DNA from: Promethearchaeota archaeon
GTDB lineage: Archaea > Asgardarchaeota > Lokiarchaeia > Sigynarchaeales > SOKP01
DNA: 28,546 bases
NCBI GenBank assembly: GCA_030620005.1
Contig: JAUXAJ010000027.1
Location: forward strand, 1 to 28,546
Direction: 5' to 3'
Position numbers and translations under genes: made by a program. Below, piece after piece: positions 9,709-18,377 of this stretch; position 1 is the first letter of the stretch, and each line of letters starts with the position of its first letter. Below the pieces are notes generated by a model, which was given only the letters and a program-made list of their open reading frames with translations, was not told where the DNA came from and did not search any database.

Positions 9709-10018
9709 CTAAATTTTTTTTTGAAATTTTTAATTATTTTTATTTTGGGTTCGTATATTTCTATTAAGTAATAAAATGAATTTATAAATATATAAATATA
9801 TTGAACTTTACAATTATTTCTTAATTATAAGTTAAACAAGAATGAAAAGTAAATTGAAATTTAAGGTTGGAAGATAATTCTTATACTATTTTTTTAAGAC
9901 CCTATTTAATTTTTGTTGTTAATGAATAATATGAAGTAGACAACAAAAAATAAAGGAAGTTTTATTTAATCATAAAGATTAAAGATTAAAGATATAATAA
10001 AAAAAAGAAAGAGAGAGA
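9709..10018. promoter_or_regulatory. 310-bp divergent intergenic region
   Basis: Spacer between two genes transcribed outward. It is almost pure A/T, with overlapping TATA-like runs (ATTTATAAATATATAAATAT near 9780-9800) that could serve as archaeal promoters, and three copies of AAAGATT/AAAGATA in tandem at about 9973-9993. A purine-rich AGAGAGAG tract directly precedes the ATG at 10019. No other structure seen. Confidence 0.35.
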
Positions 10019-11062
10019 ATGGGTAACAATACTAAGGAAAAAAATCTTGTCGTTGGCAAGCTCAAGCACGATAGTTTGAAAAAACTGTTAAAAAAATTTG
10101 TTTCCAATTTATCACTGCAAGATAAAAGAGTAATAATGGGTTCAAAGATTGGGGAAGACGCTGCCGTCATTGATATGGGAGATAAATATTTAGTTGCTAA
10201 AACTGACCCAATTACATTTGCAACCGATGAGATTGGCTATTATGCTGTAAACGTTAATGTTAACGATGTAGTTTGTACTGGAGCAGAGCCAAAATGGTTT
10301 CAATCCACAATATTATTACCAGAAAATCGAACGACTGAAGCGTTAGTCGAAAAAATATTTAGAAATATTCACGACACTTGCAAGTCAATGAAAATTACAG
10401 TAATTGGTGGTCACACTGAAGTTTCTTATGGAATTGATAGGCCTATAGTCGTTGGTTCTTTACTCGGAGAAGTTGAAAAAGATAAACTTGTATTATCGTC
10501 CGGATCAAAACCAGGGGACGCTCTCATATTAACTAAGGGCATTTTTATTGAAGGAACATCAATAATAGGGCGAGAGAAAGAAAATGAATTGCTAAAACAC
10601 GGATTAAATTTAGAATTTATAAATCGATGTAAGAATTATCTATTTAACCCAGGTATTAGCGTTTTTAAAGAAGCTCTTTTAGCAAACGAACAGTTTAAAA
10701 TCAAAAGTTTTCACGACCCCACGGAAGGGGGACTTGCTACTGGAATAGCAGAAATGGCTATCGCTTCTAATACTGGTGTTATAATTGACAGTGAAAAAGT
10801 AATAATTTTACCAGAACCAAAAGTGTTAAGTAAAATTTTTAATCTTAATCCATTAAATATAATTTCATCAGGCTCACTATTAATTGCCGTGGAACAAAAA
10901 GACTCATCTGAGTTAATTGATTTATTAAAAAAAAATAATATTATTGCAGAAAAAATCGGTTATTTTGTACCAAAAGATAAAGGCTTAATGATTAAAGAAA
11001 AAGATGGTAAAATAAAAATTTTAAAATATTCTGAGACTGACGAAATTACAAAAATCTTTTGA
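10019..11062 (+). CDS. HypE-like AIR synthase-family protein lacking the HypE C-terminal cysteine
   Basis: A 347-residue member of the PurM/HypE/ThiL/SelD ATP-binding superfamily. Seen: GSKIGEDAAVID near residue 40 (ATP-phosphate binding in the family), the VNVNDVVCTGAEPKWF segment (about residues 79-94), VIGGHTEV in the dimer core, and HDPTEGGLATGIAEMA in the C-terminal domain. The order and length match HypE. True HypE proteins end in a conserved PRIC-type tail whose cysteine is carbamoylated for NiFe-hydrogenase maturation; this protein ends DEITKIF with no cysteine, so it is probably a paralogue with another ATP-dependent role. No hyp or hydrogenase genes are adjacent, although a Ni/Co transporter lies about 14 kb away. 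A purine-rich tract precedes the ATG. Confidence 0.8.
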   Translation: MGNNTKEKNLVVGKLKHDSLKKLLKKFVSNLSLQDKRVIMGSKIGEDAAVIDMGDKYLVAKTDPITFATDEIGYYAVNVNVNDVVCTGAEPKWFQSTILLPENRTTEALVEKIFRNIHDTCKSMKITVIGGHTEVSYGIDRPIVVGSLLGEVEKDKLVLSSGSKPGDALILTKGIFIEGTSIIGREKENELLKHGLNLEFINRCKNYLFNPGISVFKEALLANEQFKIKSFHDPTEGGLATGIAEMAIASNTGVIIDSEKVIILPEPKVLSKIFNLNPLNIISSGSLLIAVEQKDSSELIDLLKKNNIIAEKIGYFVPKDKGLMIKEKDGKIKILKYSETDEITKIF

Positions 11063-11100
11063 AAAAAAAATAATATTTAAAAAATGATTGTGACTGATTG

Positions 11101-11640
11101 TTAAAAGATTATTAATTTAATTAAATTCTTAGCGAACGCTTTCGCATTCTCAAGATCATTAGCATTTGGATGACCTTTTATTTTTTTTGCATGTTCTTCC
11201 CTGGCTTTTTCTTCCTCAGGAGGATAAGTTGCCCACAGTTGTTTTTGTTGTTCTAATGTCATTCCTAAATTTTCACCACAGCAACTAAATTGATCCACTA
11301 TAGATACATCATGCATTCTAAGAGCTTTTCCAATACCTTTATCAAAAGCTCCGGGATACCATATTAAATTCCCATAAGTCTGGAAACAAGCAATTTTAGG
11401 AGGGAGTTCAGTAGCTTTTCTCATCAATTGTTTTATCGATTTTCCTATATTTTTAGCATAAATTCCTGAACCCAAAATAAGAAAATCATAAGAATTTAAT
11501 CTAGCTGGGTCAACATTTTTAGCAGTCATTAAGGTAACATCTTGTCCTTCTTCAATTAATCCTTCCTTAATGCTAATAGCAACTTTTTTCGTATTTTCAG
11601 TATTGGAATGATATGCAATTAAAATTTTCATATACATCAA
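11101..11640 (-). CDS. Flavodoxin family protein
   Basis: A 179-residue flavodoxin-fold protein. The N-terminal strand MKILIAYHSNTENTKKVA carries the FMN-phosphate loop (SNTENT, about residues 12-17). The next conserved piece is SYDFLILGSGIYAKNI (residues 50-65), then PKIACFQTYGN for the isoalloxazine-binding loop. It is a cytosolic one- or two-electron carrier or an NAD(P)H:quinone oxidoreductase-like protein; the redox partner is unknown. Two in-frame ATGs lie at the start (MMYM); the second fits the usual position before KILIAY better. It is convergent with the HypE-like gene, with 38 bases between the stops. A CCGEN motif near residue 120 is unusual for plain flavodoxins. Confidence 0.85.
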   Translation of the reverse strand: MMYMKILIAYHSNTENTKKVAISIKEGLIEEGQDVTLMTAKNVDPARLNSYDFLILGSGIYAKNIGKSIKQLMRKATELPPKIACFQTYGNLIWYPGAFDKGIGKALRMHDVSIVDQFSCCGENLGMTLEQQKQLWATYPPEEEKAREEHAKKIKGHPNANDLENAKAFAKNLIKLIIF

Positions 11641-11681
11641 CGGTTTTAAAATTTAATAATTAATTAATAGTTTCAATATAA

Positions 11682-12122
11682 TTAGGATGAGCTAGTTTTA
11701 CCTCCTTTAATAATTTTTTTTTTAAGGATAAGGTTCCCTATTAGACTTGTCCATTTGGAATCAAGTGAAGCCAAGCACTTTTCTAACCCTTGCTTAAAGA
11801 TCCTTCTCGTCCAACGATGTACCGTGTAAAGCTTATCGTTTTTAATCAAACTCTTGTCAAAATCTTCTCTATTAATTTTATTGATGAAATAAAAGAGACT
11901 CTTCAAAAATTTTTGGAAAACAGCGGTCAATTTTTGCGCAGTAATTATTATCGTTCTTCTCCTAAGAAGTTCGTTCTTTTATTTAAACACCTTGGTCTTA
12001 AAAAGCAGTTTTCGTTAATTATTTCCACCGCCGTGCTTTATTTAGATTTAATAAGCACCAATCTCGGGAGACGTATAGAAAAAGAAGATGTTAAGCCCGT
12101 TCGTGAGATTATTGTAGCCTAA
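11682..12122. other. Probable degenerate region with two opposed doubtful ORFs
   Basis: Two overlapping frames lie on opposite strands here: 82 codons on minus (11682-11930, TTG start) and 110 codons on plus (11790-12122). At most one can be real and neither resembles a family I know. The plus frame ends with a hydrophilic tail (GRRIEKEDVKPVREIIVA) that loosely recalls tails of IS605-type transposases. A 29-base repeat starts inside this region. The stretch 11641-12286 is best read as gene or insertion-element debris. Confidence 0.3.
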
Positions 12123-12156
12123 AATTATTGGTCTTAAAAAACAGTTTTCGTGAATT
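11992..12156. repeat. Direct repeat pair of 29 bp
   Basis: Copies at 11992-12020 and 12128-12156, both starting TTGGTCTTAAAAA, match at 27 of 29 positions and are 136 bases apart in the same orientation. The second copy lies after the plus-strand doubtful ORF. They may be traces of a duplicated or deleted insertion. Confidence 0.75.
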
Positions 12157-12286
12157 GTTAGTAATATTTTTTTCCTCCTTTCGAAAATTTTTTACAGTAT
12201 TAATGAGGTCTTGAATTGCATATTACTAATATTTTTATTTTCGATTATATATATATTGAATAAAGAGTTATTAATGAATTACTTGA

Positions 12287-14227
12287 TTGAAGTTGGCAAA
12301 TAAGGAGTTATCAGAGATCCTTGAATTTTTAAGCGAAAAAATAAAAGGTAAAGGATTTAATCTTCAAATCGAAAAAAATGTATTTTTTGATGTGATTTAT
12401 CGAAAAAAAAAAGTTTTCGAAGAATTTACGAGAAGTATTAATTCAAAATGGCACGTGATTAACGAAAAAAATCAAAATCGAGTAATAAAAAAAACTTATA
12501 CATCCTTTCTCTACGAAAATTTCCACGATTTTTTTAAATTCTATTTACAAAACTTTTTTGGATTTGATGAAAAAAAACTTTTTTTGGATTTGAAGGAAAA
12601 GATAAGTGATAAATTGCTATTTTTAGAATATCATTATTTTTTATCGCCAGAAGAAGAAAAAAACTACAAAATATTATCTGAAAAATTAGAAGGAGAGGTA
12701 GACTGGGAAATTCCAATGGGATACCTTTATTTTAACACAGCGGTACTAGGGATAATCATTAGGAAAGCCATTCAAGAAAAACTTTTTATTGTGCTTGAAG
12801 CTGGGGTCATTAAAAGAGACGGTAATAATAATTACATGCATTTTTTAATAATGATAAGGGATAGTAAAGATGACCAACTTACTTATTATCTAAACATGGT
12901 TTTATTTTATTTATTTAAGCGATTTGGAGGTGTTCCAGAAGAATATTTAGAAAAACTTCTAAAAAGTAGAGAAAATTTGTATCAAATTGCCTTAAAGGAA
13001 TATCCGTTCACAAAAGAAAGAATTGTCAATTTATTGTATTATTTTTATAAGAAATCCAAAATACTCCAAAATTTGCCCCTTCCTCTCTTGGATTTCTTCA
13101 ATTTTGTATGCTCTCGCGTCGAGGATTCCATTTTTTCTAAAATTGATATAATCAAGAAAGAATTTATTGATAATTTTGATTATTCTGTAGAAAAAAAAGA
13201 GTCACTAATTAGAATTTTCAAATTTTTAGATAAAAAAAGCGTATTATATAGTACATTCATGGCCAATCATCTTCCACTTCCTGAAGCTCAATTCAATTTA
13301 TTCGTTCTATACATGAGATATTACTTTGGAAGTTGCAGTCTTGAAACATTAGAAGTAGGGGGGTTATTAAATCTGCCTCAGCTTTTTATTACTAAATTAA
13401 ACCAATATAATAAAAAAATAGAAAATGAAGTAGAAAGAGTGATTGATGCAAAATCCATAAGAAATATTGGTAAATTCATGAATTCCCTTTCTATTCTATC
13501 TGATTTAGAAAATATAAACCCTTTTTTTCAGAAAATATTTAATAAAAGCGTTTTTCAGATTAATCACAATTTTTTCATTTCTTTCTTATTTAGTCTTAAT
13601 ACTAAATTCTTTACAATTATTAATACTGAAAACGAAATACTATCTGAGAACCCCCAAAATGAAGAGTTTACCTTCAACATTATTGCCGATCATATTTCTA
13701 GGATGCTTTACGTTCTAATTGATAAGATATTTCTTAGAAATACTCCAGATGAAGCATCAAAAAACTTCTTGGATACCAGAGGTAGATATATTGGAAAAAA
13801 TATAGCATTGCGGTGCCTTGAATTATTCTTTTTTCAAATTATAAATCTAAGCGATGATATTTGGTCCGATTTTCTCATTTCTCGCAATAAAGTAAAAATA
13901 AAAAAAGAGTTAGATAAATATAACGTGAAAATTCCAGAGAAATACTTTTATTCCGTTGAAGCGCTTACGAAATTCATGATTCCATATAATTTTCAATCTG
14001 ACACCAACCAAATTTTCTTTGAAGAATGGTTGATTTCTGATATAATAATTCCATTGAATACATTTATTCAAAACGTAAAAGGGGGGGTTCATAACCCTTC
14101 AAATCAAATCGAAGTATACGAAAAATTATGCGAAATGTTTCTTGCTGGTTTAAAGGAAGAAAAACCAATTCGGGAAATTAAACACTTATGCAAGCATATT
14201 GCGCCCTTTTTTCAATTTGTTGAATAA
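12287..14227 (+). CDS. Hypothetical protein (646 aa), unrecognised
   Basis: A 646-residue, mostly helical, Lys/Phe/Asn-rich protein without signal peptide or membrane segments. A TTG start is used because the frame is closed just upstream by TGA at 12284; a second TTG lies two codons later. Visible pieces are an N-terminal charged helix (ELSEILEFLSEKIKGKG), a strand-rich part near residues 150-190 (LFIVLEAGVIKRDG ... YMHFLIMIRD), a helical centre, and a C-terminal half ending IKHLCKHIAPFFQFVE. No catalytic motif is seen. Its style matches the other long unknown at 3300, but no clear sequence similarity between the two was found by eye. It is convergent with mobB (17 bases between ends). Confidence 0.7.
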   Translation: MKLANKELSEILEFLSEKIKGKGFNLQIEKNVFFDVIYRKKKVFEEFTRSINSKWHVINEKNQNRVIKKTYTSFLYENFHDFFKFYLQNFFGFDEKKLFLDLKEKISDKLLFLEYHYFLSPEEEKNYKILSEKLEGEVDWEIPMGYLYFNTAVLGIIIRKAIQEKLFIVLEAGVIKRDGNNNYMHFLIMIRDSKDDQLTYYLNMVLFYLFKRFGGVPEEYLEKLLKSRENLYQIALKEYPFTKERIVNLLYYFYKKSKILQNLPLPLLDFFNFVCSRVEDSIFSKIDIIKKEFIDNFDYSVEKKESLIRIFKFLDKKSVLYSTFMANHLPLPEAQFNLFVLYMRYYFGSCSLETLEVGGLLNLPQLFITKLNQYNKKIENEVERVIDAKSIRNIGKFMNSLSILSDLENINPFFQKIFNKSVFQINHNFFISFLFSLNTKFFTIINTENEILSENPQNEEFTFNIIADHISRMLYVLIDKIFLRNTPDEASKNFLDTRGRYIGKNIALRCLELFFFQIINLSDDIWSDFLISRNKVKIKKELDKYNVKIPEKYFYSVEALTKFMIPYNFQSDTNQIFFEEWLISDIIIPLNTFIQNVKGGVHNPSNQIEVYEKLCEMFLAGLKEEKPIREIKHLCKHIAPFFQFVE

Positions 14228-14244
14228 AACTACGAGCACGTTCA

Positions 14245-14751
14245 TTATTTTATTTCAAATATTTCTAAGAATTCATTAAAATTGTTCTTTATATCGATTA
14301 TAGGGATTTTTAAATCGGAATTTTCTCGATTTTCTTTAGAGCAAATTACTCCTGAAATCATCCTGACATTCTCGTCTAATTGAATTTTAAGCTCTTCTAA
14401 CTCCTTTAAACATAGCGCTGTCGGATAACTTGAATTTCTAAATCCTTCGAGAAAAATTAAATTTATTTTGAAAGGACTATTTGAAAGCCATTCTGCTATT
14501 TGCTCAATATTAATCTCTTTTCTAATAAAAATTGCAGTCTCATTAATAACATTTTTTGTAATGGAAAAAAATGCTCCTGCTTGTGAATACTCGTACGAGT
14601 CTTTTCCCGCTTTATCGATTTGATGTTCGTGAATATTTTTTATGACTGCTGTATTATAATTCAAATGCTTTTTTAAAAGCTTAATAGCGTTTAATATAAA
14701 CCTAGTTTTTCCAGAGCCAGAAAACCCAATAATAGAAATTATTTTTATCAT
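14245..14751 (-). CDS. mobB: MobB, molybdopterin-guanine dinucleotide biosynthesis GTPase
   Basis: A 168-residue P-loop protein of the MobB family, which binds GTP and assists MobA in adding GMP to molybdenum/tungsten cofactor. Seen: Walker A GFSGSGKT at residues 9-16, and the family's VIKNIHEHQIDKAGKDSYEY block (about 36-55) followed by QAGA; the usual 'H.f.iD..GkDs.r...AGA' pattern is clear. LIFLEGFRNSSYP (about 98-110) is the 'v.vEGfk....pki' segment. Length fits MobB (about 160-175). No mobA or molybdoenzyme gene is close. ATG start. Confidence 0.9.
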   Translation of the reverse strand: MIKIISIIGFSGSGKTRFILNAIKLLKKHLNYNTAVIKNIHEHQIDKAGKDSYEYSQAGAFFSITKNVINETAIFIRKEINIEQIAEWLSNSPFKINLIFLEGFRNSSYPTALCLKELEELKIQLDENVRMISGVICSKENRENSDLKIPIIDIKNNFNEFLEIFEIK

Positions 14752-15082
14752 TCAATACCACACCAAATAATAATAATTAATAAATTTAATAAATCTAAGT
14801 AATTTATTAAGGTAGTTGCTCTTAATTAAAATATTAGAATTTTTAACCATGATAATTCAAGAAATTTTTCTTCCCTTATTCAAATATTGTAGTGCACAAA
14901 TAATTAAGGATAGAATGGCCATATCCCATGAGAGATTATTCTATCTGTGGAAAAATTATCAATGCGTTAAAATATAAATATAAATCATGTTTTCTTTAAA
15001 ATATTAATTTCTAGAAACTTGAATGAAATAACCGCTTAATTAAGATAAATTGTTATTATCTTAAAGAAAAACACCTAAAATT
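14752..15082. other. 331-bp intergenic region with an inverted repeat
   Basis: Between the divergent mobB and PIN-domain genes. An 8-bp perfect inverted repeat, GATAGAAT at 14909-14916 and ATTCTATC at 14938-14945, encloses a 21-base relatively GC-rich loop; it could be an operator or a transcript hairpin. AT-rich runs near 14970-14985 could hold the promoter of the downstream gene. No gene seen. Confidence 0.35.
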
Positions 15083-17071
15083 ATGCTCCCTAATAAAGAA
15101 ATAATCGTTTTTGACGCGAACTTTTTTATTTGTTGTTTTGCTATAAAAGCAAGAAATTTACTTTCTAATTTAAGCAATGCTGCGAAAGATTTGGAATATG
15201 ACTATTATATTTCAGAAGTAGTATTTAATGAAGTGAAAGCCCCTCACACGTTTAAAGATAAATTTAAAACCATTATTAAAGTCATGGATATTCCGCTCCA
15301 AGAAATTGAAGAAATTAAAAAAGAGTTAAGTAGACATAACATTCGATTTCCTGCTCAAGACCCTGATTTATCTTTGATAGCTCTTGGTAAAAAATTATTG
15401 AATGAACATGAGAATAATTCAGTACATCTTGTAATAGATGATTTCAAGCTAGCCAAGAATACGAACTTATTATATAAAGGAAAAATAAATATTTTATCCC
15501 TTTCTAGTTTCCTCTTAAAAATCCAAAGAACCGCAACCAAGGCACAAATGAGGAATTATTTTAAAAATCTCTGGAAACGCTCATTAAATTATACGCTCAG
15601 CTACATGATTGAACGCTCAAAGATTTATCCTGCAGAAGAGAAAATACAGTGGCTCATCGAAAGGGCTGTAAGTGTGACTGAAAACAGTATTTTAACTGCC
15701 GATTCGCGTCTGATGGAAGATAAAACCGTAAAATTTCAAGTAGGTGCGTCAAAATTCGCAGATGAAATAGAGATTGCTGAAAAATACATTGAAAATCAAG
15801 ATCTTCCCGCATCTGAAGAAGAGAAAATATCTAGTATTATTAACTTTCTTGAAAATTTAAGAATTTCTCGAGAATATGTTAAGAGCGCAAGAGATGCGAT
15901 TATTAAAAATGACAGCAAAAAAGCAGTTCAATATTTAAAGAAAGGTAATGGATTTTTAATTTCACTACTACAAATAGCTTCTGGTCGCTTAACAATAGTG
16001 AAAGATTACGAGATTGTAGAAGCGATAATTTGTCAAGAAATCTCAAAAATGGAATTCTTACGGGCATTTTTGTTGGTTTCTTTAGGTCGCATAAATACAG
16101 CGATTGATTCGTTAGAAAGAGCTGCGCTTTTTTCGACAATCATTCACAATTATCAGACATGCTTGACATTAAACTATTTGAAAGCGTTAATACAACTTTT
16201 TCACGGACTCTATAAATCGGCAATAATGCAGTATTCTTTTACGGAACAATTAGCCGATCTCTATAACGATGATAAGTTAAAGTTAAAGTGTCTTATCGGG
16301 ACAGCGATTGCGCGTTACATCCAAAATAATAATCGAGAAAGTGCGATGAACATAATGGAAGAAATTGCTAAAATGGATTTTGAAAAAAACTTTTTAAACG
16401 CCGTTATTGTATATAGTGAGCTAGGAGATTACTTCTTGGCGTTAGGCCATTCGCAAATTGCTGCCAATCTCTACAACCAAGCATTGGAAATTTCCATCGA
16501 TTACAAGCTCTCTTTTAAGTCTGAAATATTAATTGAAAAATTGAAGAGAGCATATATAGCTACAGTGTTAAACGGTTATTCTGCGGAAGTCATGGTTGAT
16601 AGGTTAGATGTTTTATTAGATAAGGCTTATTCTGTTAAGGATGTAGAAAAATACAACGAGCAAATTAAAAAAATCTCGAGCTTTAACAAGTTATTTTACA
16701 CAAAATTTCCATACATTTCTGGAAAGAGAAAAGTTATCCCTTATGCTAAACTTCCTAAGGAACTCAAGGATGTGCATTTAGAAGTCGTAAAATTTGAAAA
16801 GATAGACGAAAACCAAAATCAAATTCTTTTCATCGTCTCCCACTATGAATTAGGTTTATTAGGAATAAAACTAAAAACAGATCAAGCTATTCATGGCATA
16901 GCCGAAAATTATTCATTAAAATTTAAACCCACATATAAAGTAAAAATTTACGAGCCCGAAGAAGAATTGAAAAATACATTATTAATTCGAGCAATCATCG
17001 AAATTACAGCAAAAAACCAATGTGACATAGTATATACGCTCCCCTCATTCTTTAAACAATTAAATCTTTAA
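15083..17071 (+). CDS. PIN-domain nuclease-like protein fused to a helical (TPR-like) repeat region
   Basis: A 662-residue protein. Residues 1-150 have the PIN-domain pattern: IIVFDANFF with Asp11, SEVVFNEV with Glu45/Glu50, AQDPDLSLIA with Asp93/Asp95 and LVIDDFKLA with Asp119/Asp120. These are the acidic residues that bind metal in PIN nucleases, so the site looks complete. From about residue 240 to 520 are paired amphipathic helices with TPR-like features (KAVQYLKKGN, INTAIDSLERAAL, GDYFLALGHSQIAANLYNQALEI). The last ~90 residues form a small alpha/beta domain (LFIVSHYELGLLGIKLKTDQ ... IVYTLPSFFKQLNL) that is duplicated downstream. A role in RNA cleavage or quality control is inferred. The fusion differs from short VapC toxins and no antitoxin is adjacent. 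Confidence 0.8.
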   Translation: MLPNKEIIVFDANFFICCFAIKARNLLSNLSNAAKDLEYDYYISEVVFNEVKAPHTFKDKFKTIIKVMDIPLQEIEEIKKELSRHNIRFPAQDPDLSLIALGKKLLNEHENNSVHLVIDDFKLAKNTNLLYKGKINILSLSSFLLKIQRTATKAQMRNYFKNLWKRSLNYTLSYMIERSKIYPAEEKIQWLIERAVSVTENSILTADSRLMEDKTVKFQVGASKFADEIEIAEKYIENQDLPASEEEKISSIINFLENLRISREYVKSARDAIIKNDSKKAVQYLKKGNGFLISLLQIASGRLTIVKDYEIVEAIICQEISKMEFLRAFLLVSLGRINTAIDSLERAALFSTIIHNYQTCLTLNYLKALIQLFHGLYKSAIMQYSFTEQLADLYNDDKLKLKCLIGTAIARYIQNNNRESAMNIMEEIAKMDFEKNFLNAVIVYSELGDYFLALGHSQIAANLYNQALEISIDYKLSFKSEILIEKLKRAYIATVLNGYSAEVMVDRLDVLLDKAYSVKDVEKYNEQIKKISSFNKLFYTKFPYISGKRKVIPYAKLPKELKDVHLEVVKFEKIDENQNQILFIVSHYELGLLGIKLKTDQAIHGIAENYSLKFKPTYKVKIYEPEEELKNTLLIRAIIEITAKNQCDIVYTLPSFFKQLNL

Positions 17072-17244
17072 AATTTTTTCAGGATTGTAGACAAATAATG
17101 CTCTAAGCATTTGATTTTATTCATTTTTTATTATTTTAACGTATTACTATTTATCTTTTGTATAATGTATTGATTTTATTAAATTGAATGTCATTAAAGA
17201 AGAGAGTAATCTTAAAGAATTTTTGGAGTACGAGAAAGAAACAA

Positions 17245-17871
17245 TTAAAGACTTGAGATGTTAACTTCAATAGCTCCTTGAAATTTCTTTTGAATTTCTA
17301 ATTGTAATCTCTCACTTAACCCAGGTAATACTGCTGACCCATACACCACGATGTTATTACATAATCCGCGCCTAAAATTAACTTCACATTGGTTTAACAC
17401 GCTCATAATCGCTCCATCTAAACCTTCACTATCTTTCCCTACTAAGAGTGGTTTGAAAATACATTCTGATGCCATATAACTTGATTCTCTTGTAATTCCC
17501 GTTCCATTTTCTCCTTTAATGCGGGCTGATTCCTTATCTGGATCTATTGCTACATACACATATCTATTCTTTTCTCTTATTAGTTGTCTCTTGGTATAAC
17601 CACTCCCTAAGCCCCTCTCTTGTTGGAGTAATCTTTTATAGTATTTCGTTATAACTTCCCCTGTAATTTCAAAATTTATTATTGCGTGATTCACGACAAA
17701 TGTTTCGAATATAGGAACGATGTATGACTCTTTTTCTCCCAAACTTACCATTAAACCAGTTTTTTTGCCCGTATCGGATAATTTCTTACTTGCTTCCTTC
17801 ACATAATTTTGAATTGCACTCATAAAAATTTGCCCCACAAATAAAGGTAAATAACTAGAAGAACTAGACAT
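17245..17871 (-). CDS. Actin-like protein fragment covering only subdomains 3 and 4 ('half-actin')
   Basis: A 208-residue protein aligning with the middle of actin, about residues 124-330: [21 protein letters not shown] with actin [39 protein letters not shown] with [30 protein letters not shown] with [30 protein letters not shown] with YANTVLSGGTTMYPGIADR. Neither the N-terminal phosphate-1 loop nor the C-terminal WIGG...W region is present, and no trace of either is seen in the flanking bases. Actin catalytic Asp154 and His161 are Ser and Tyr here, so ATP hydrolysis is unlikely. ATG start with TAA just before it in frame; serine-rich N-terminus. It is either a divergent domain-only actin-related protein or a truncated relic. 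It lies antisense between two copies of the 3' end of the PIN gene. Confidence 0.65.
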   Translation of the reverse strand: [208 protein letters not shown]

Positions 17872-17934
17872 TTATAAGTTTCAAGTTTTTATACACCTTT
17901 CTAAAAATTATTTTCTTTCTTTTTTCAACTCTTT

Positions 17935-18158
17935 AATTAGGTTTATTAGGAATAAAACTAAAAACGGATGAAGCTATTCATGGCATAGCCGAAAATTATT
18001 CATTAAAATTTAAACCCACATGTAAAGTAAAAATTTACGAGCCCAAAGAAGAAAAAAAACAAAATCTTTTAATACGAGCGATAATCGAAGTCACCGCAAA
18101 AGATCAACGTGAAATCGTCTATACTTTACCTTCCTTCTTCAAGGCTCTCAATCTTTAA
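17935..18158 (+). pseudogene. Duplicated 3' end of the PIN-domain gene, truncated copy
   Basis: A 224-base segment matching 16848-17071 with no length change. It encodes 73 residues (LGLLGIKLKTDEAIHGIAEN ... PSFFKALNL, then stop) and starts directly after an in-frame TAA with no start codon. The first ~115 bases differ from the parent at only about four positions. The remainder is much more diverged, largely at synonymous or conservative sites, so this is an old paralogue whose 5' part of the segment was recently homogenised or recombined. Confidence 0.8.
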
Positions 18159-18168
18159 AAAGATTAGT

Positions 18169-18201
18169 GCGAAATTGTCTATATTTTTCCTTCTTTCTTC
18201 C
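18169..18201 (+). repeat. Third, degenerate partial copy of the PIN-gene 3' end
   Basis: About 33 bases (GCGAAATTGTCTATATTTTT onward) resemble 18111-18143 inside the adjacent pseudogene, with around five mismatches, and no longer hold the frame. The rest of 18202-18377 is AT-rich with an A run near 18285; nothing else seen. Confidence 0.55.
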
Positions 18202-18377
18202 ATAAAGATATCACTTAATCCAAATAATTATCAAATTATGGCAGAAAATTAAAGGGAAATTGTTCAAATTCTATTGTTTTAAACAAAAAAAAAAATAGTA
18301 ATATAACTCAAAATATGTAAAAATTTGATTAAAAATAAAAATTTAAAAGTATTTTGGCGTTGTTTCTTTAATTATTG

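Noticed and set aside
10019..11062. Bona fide hydrogenase maturation gene hypE
   Set aside because: No C-terminal cysteine and no hyp or hydrogenase genes nearby.
17072..17244. Missing C-terminus of the actin-like protein downstream of its stop
   Set aside because: None of the three minus-strand frames shows the WIGG or C-terminal actin pattern.
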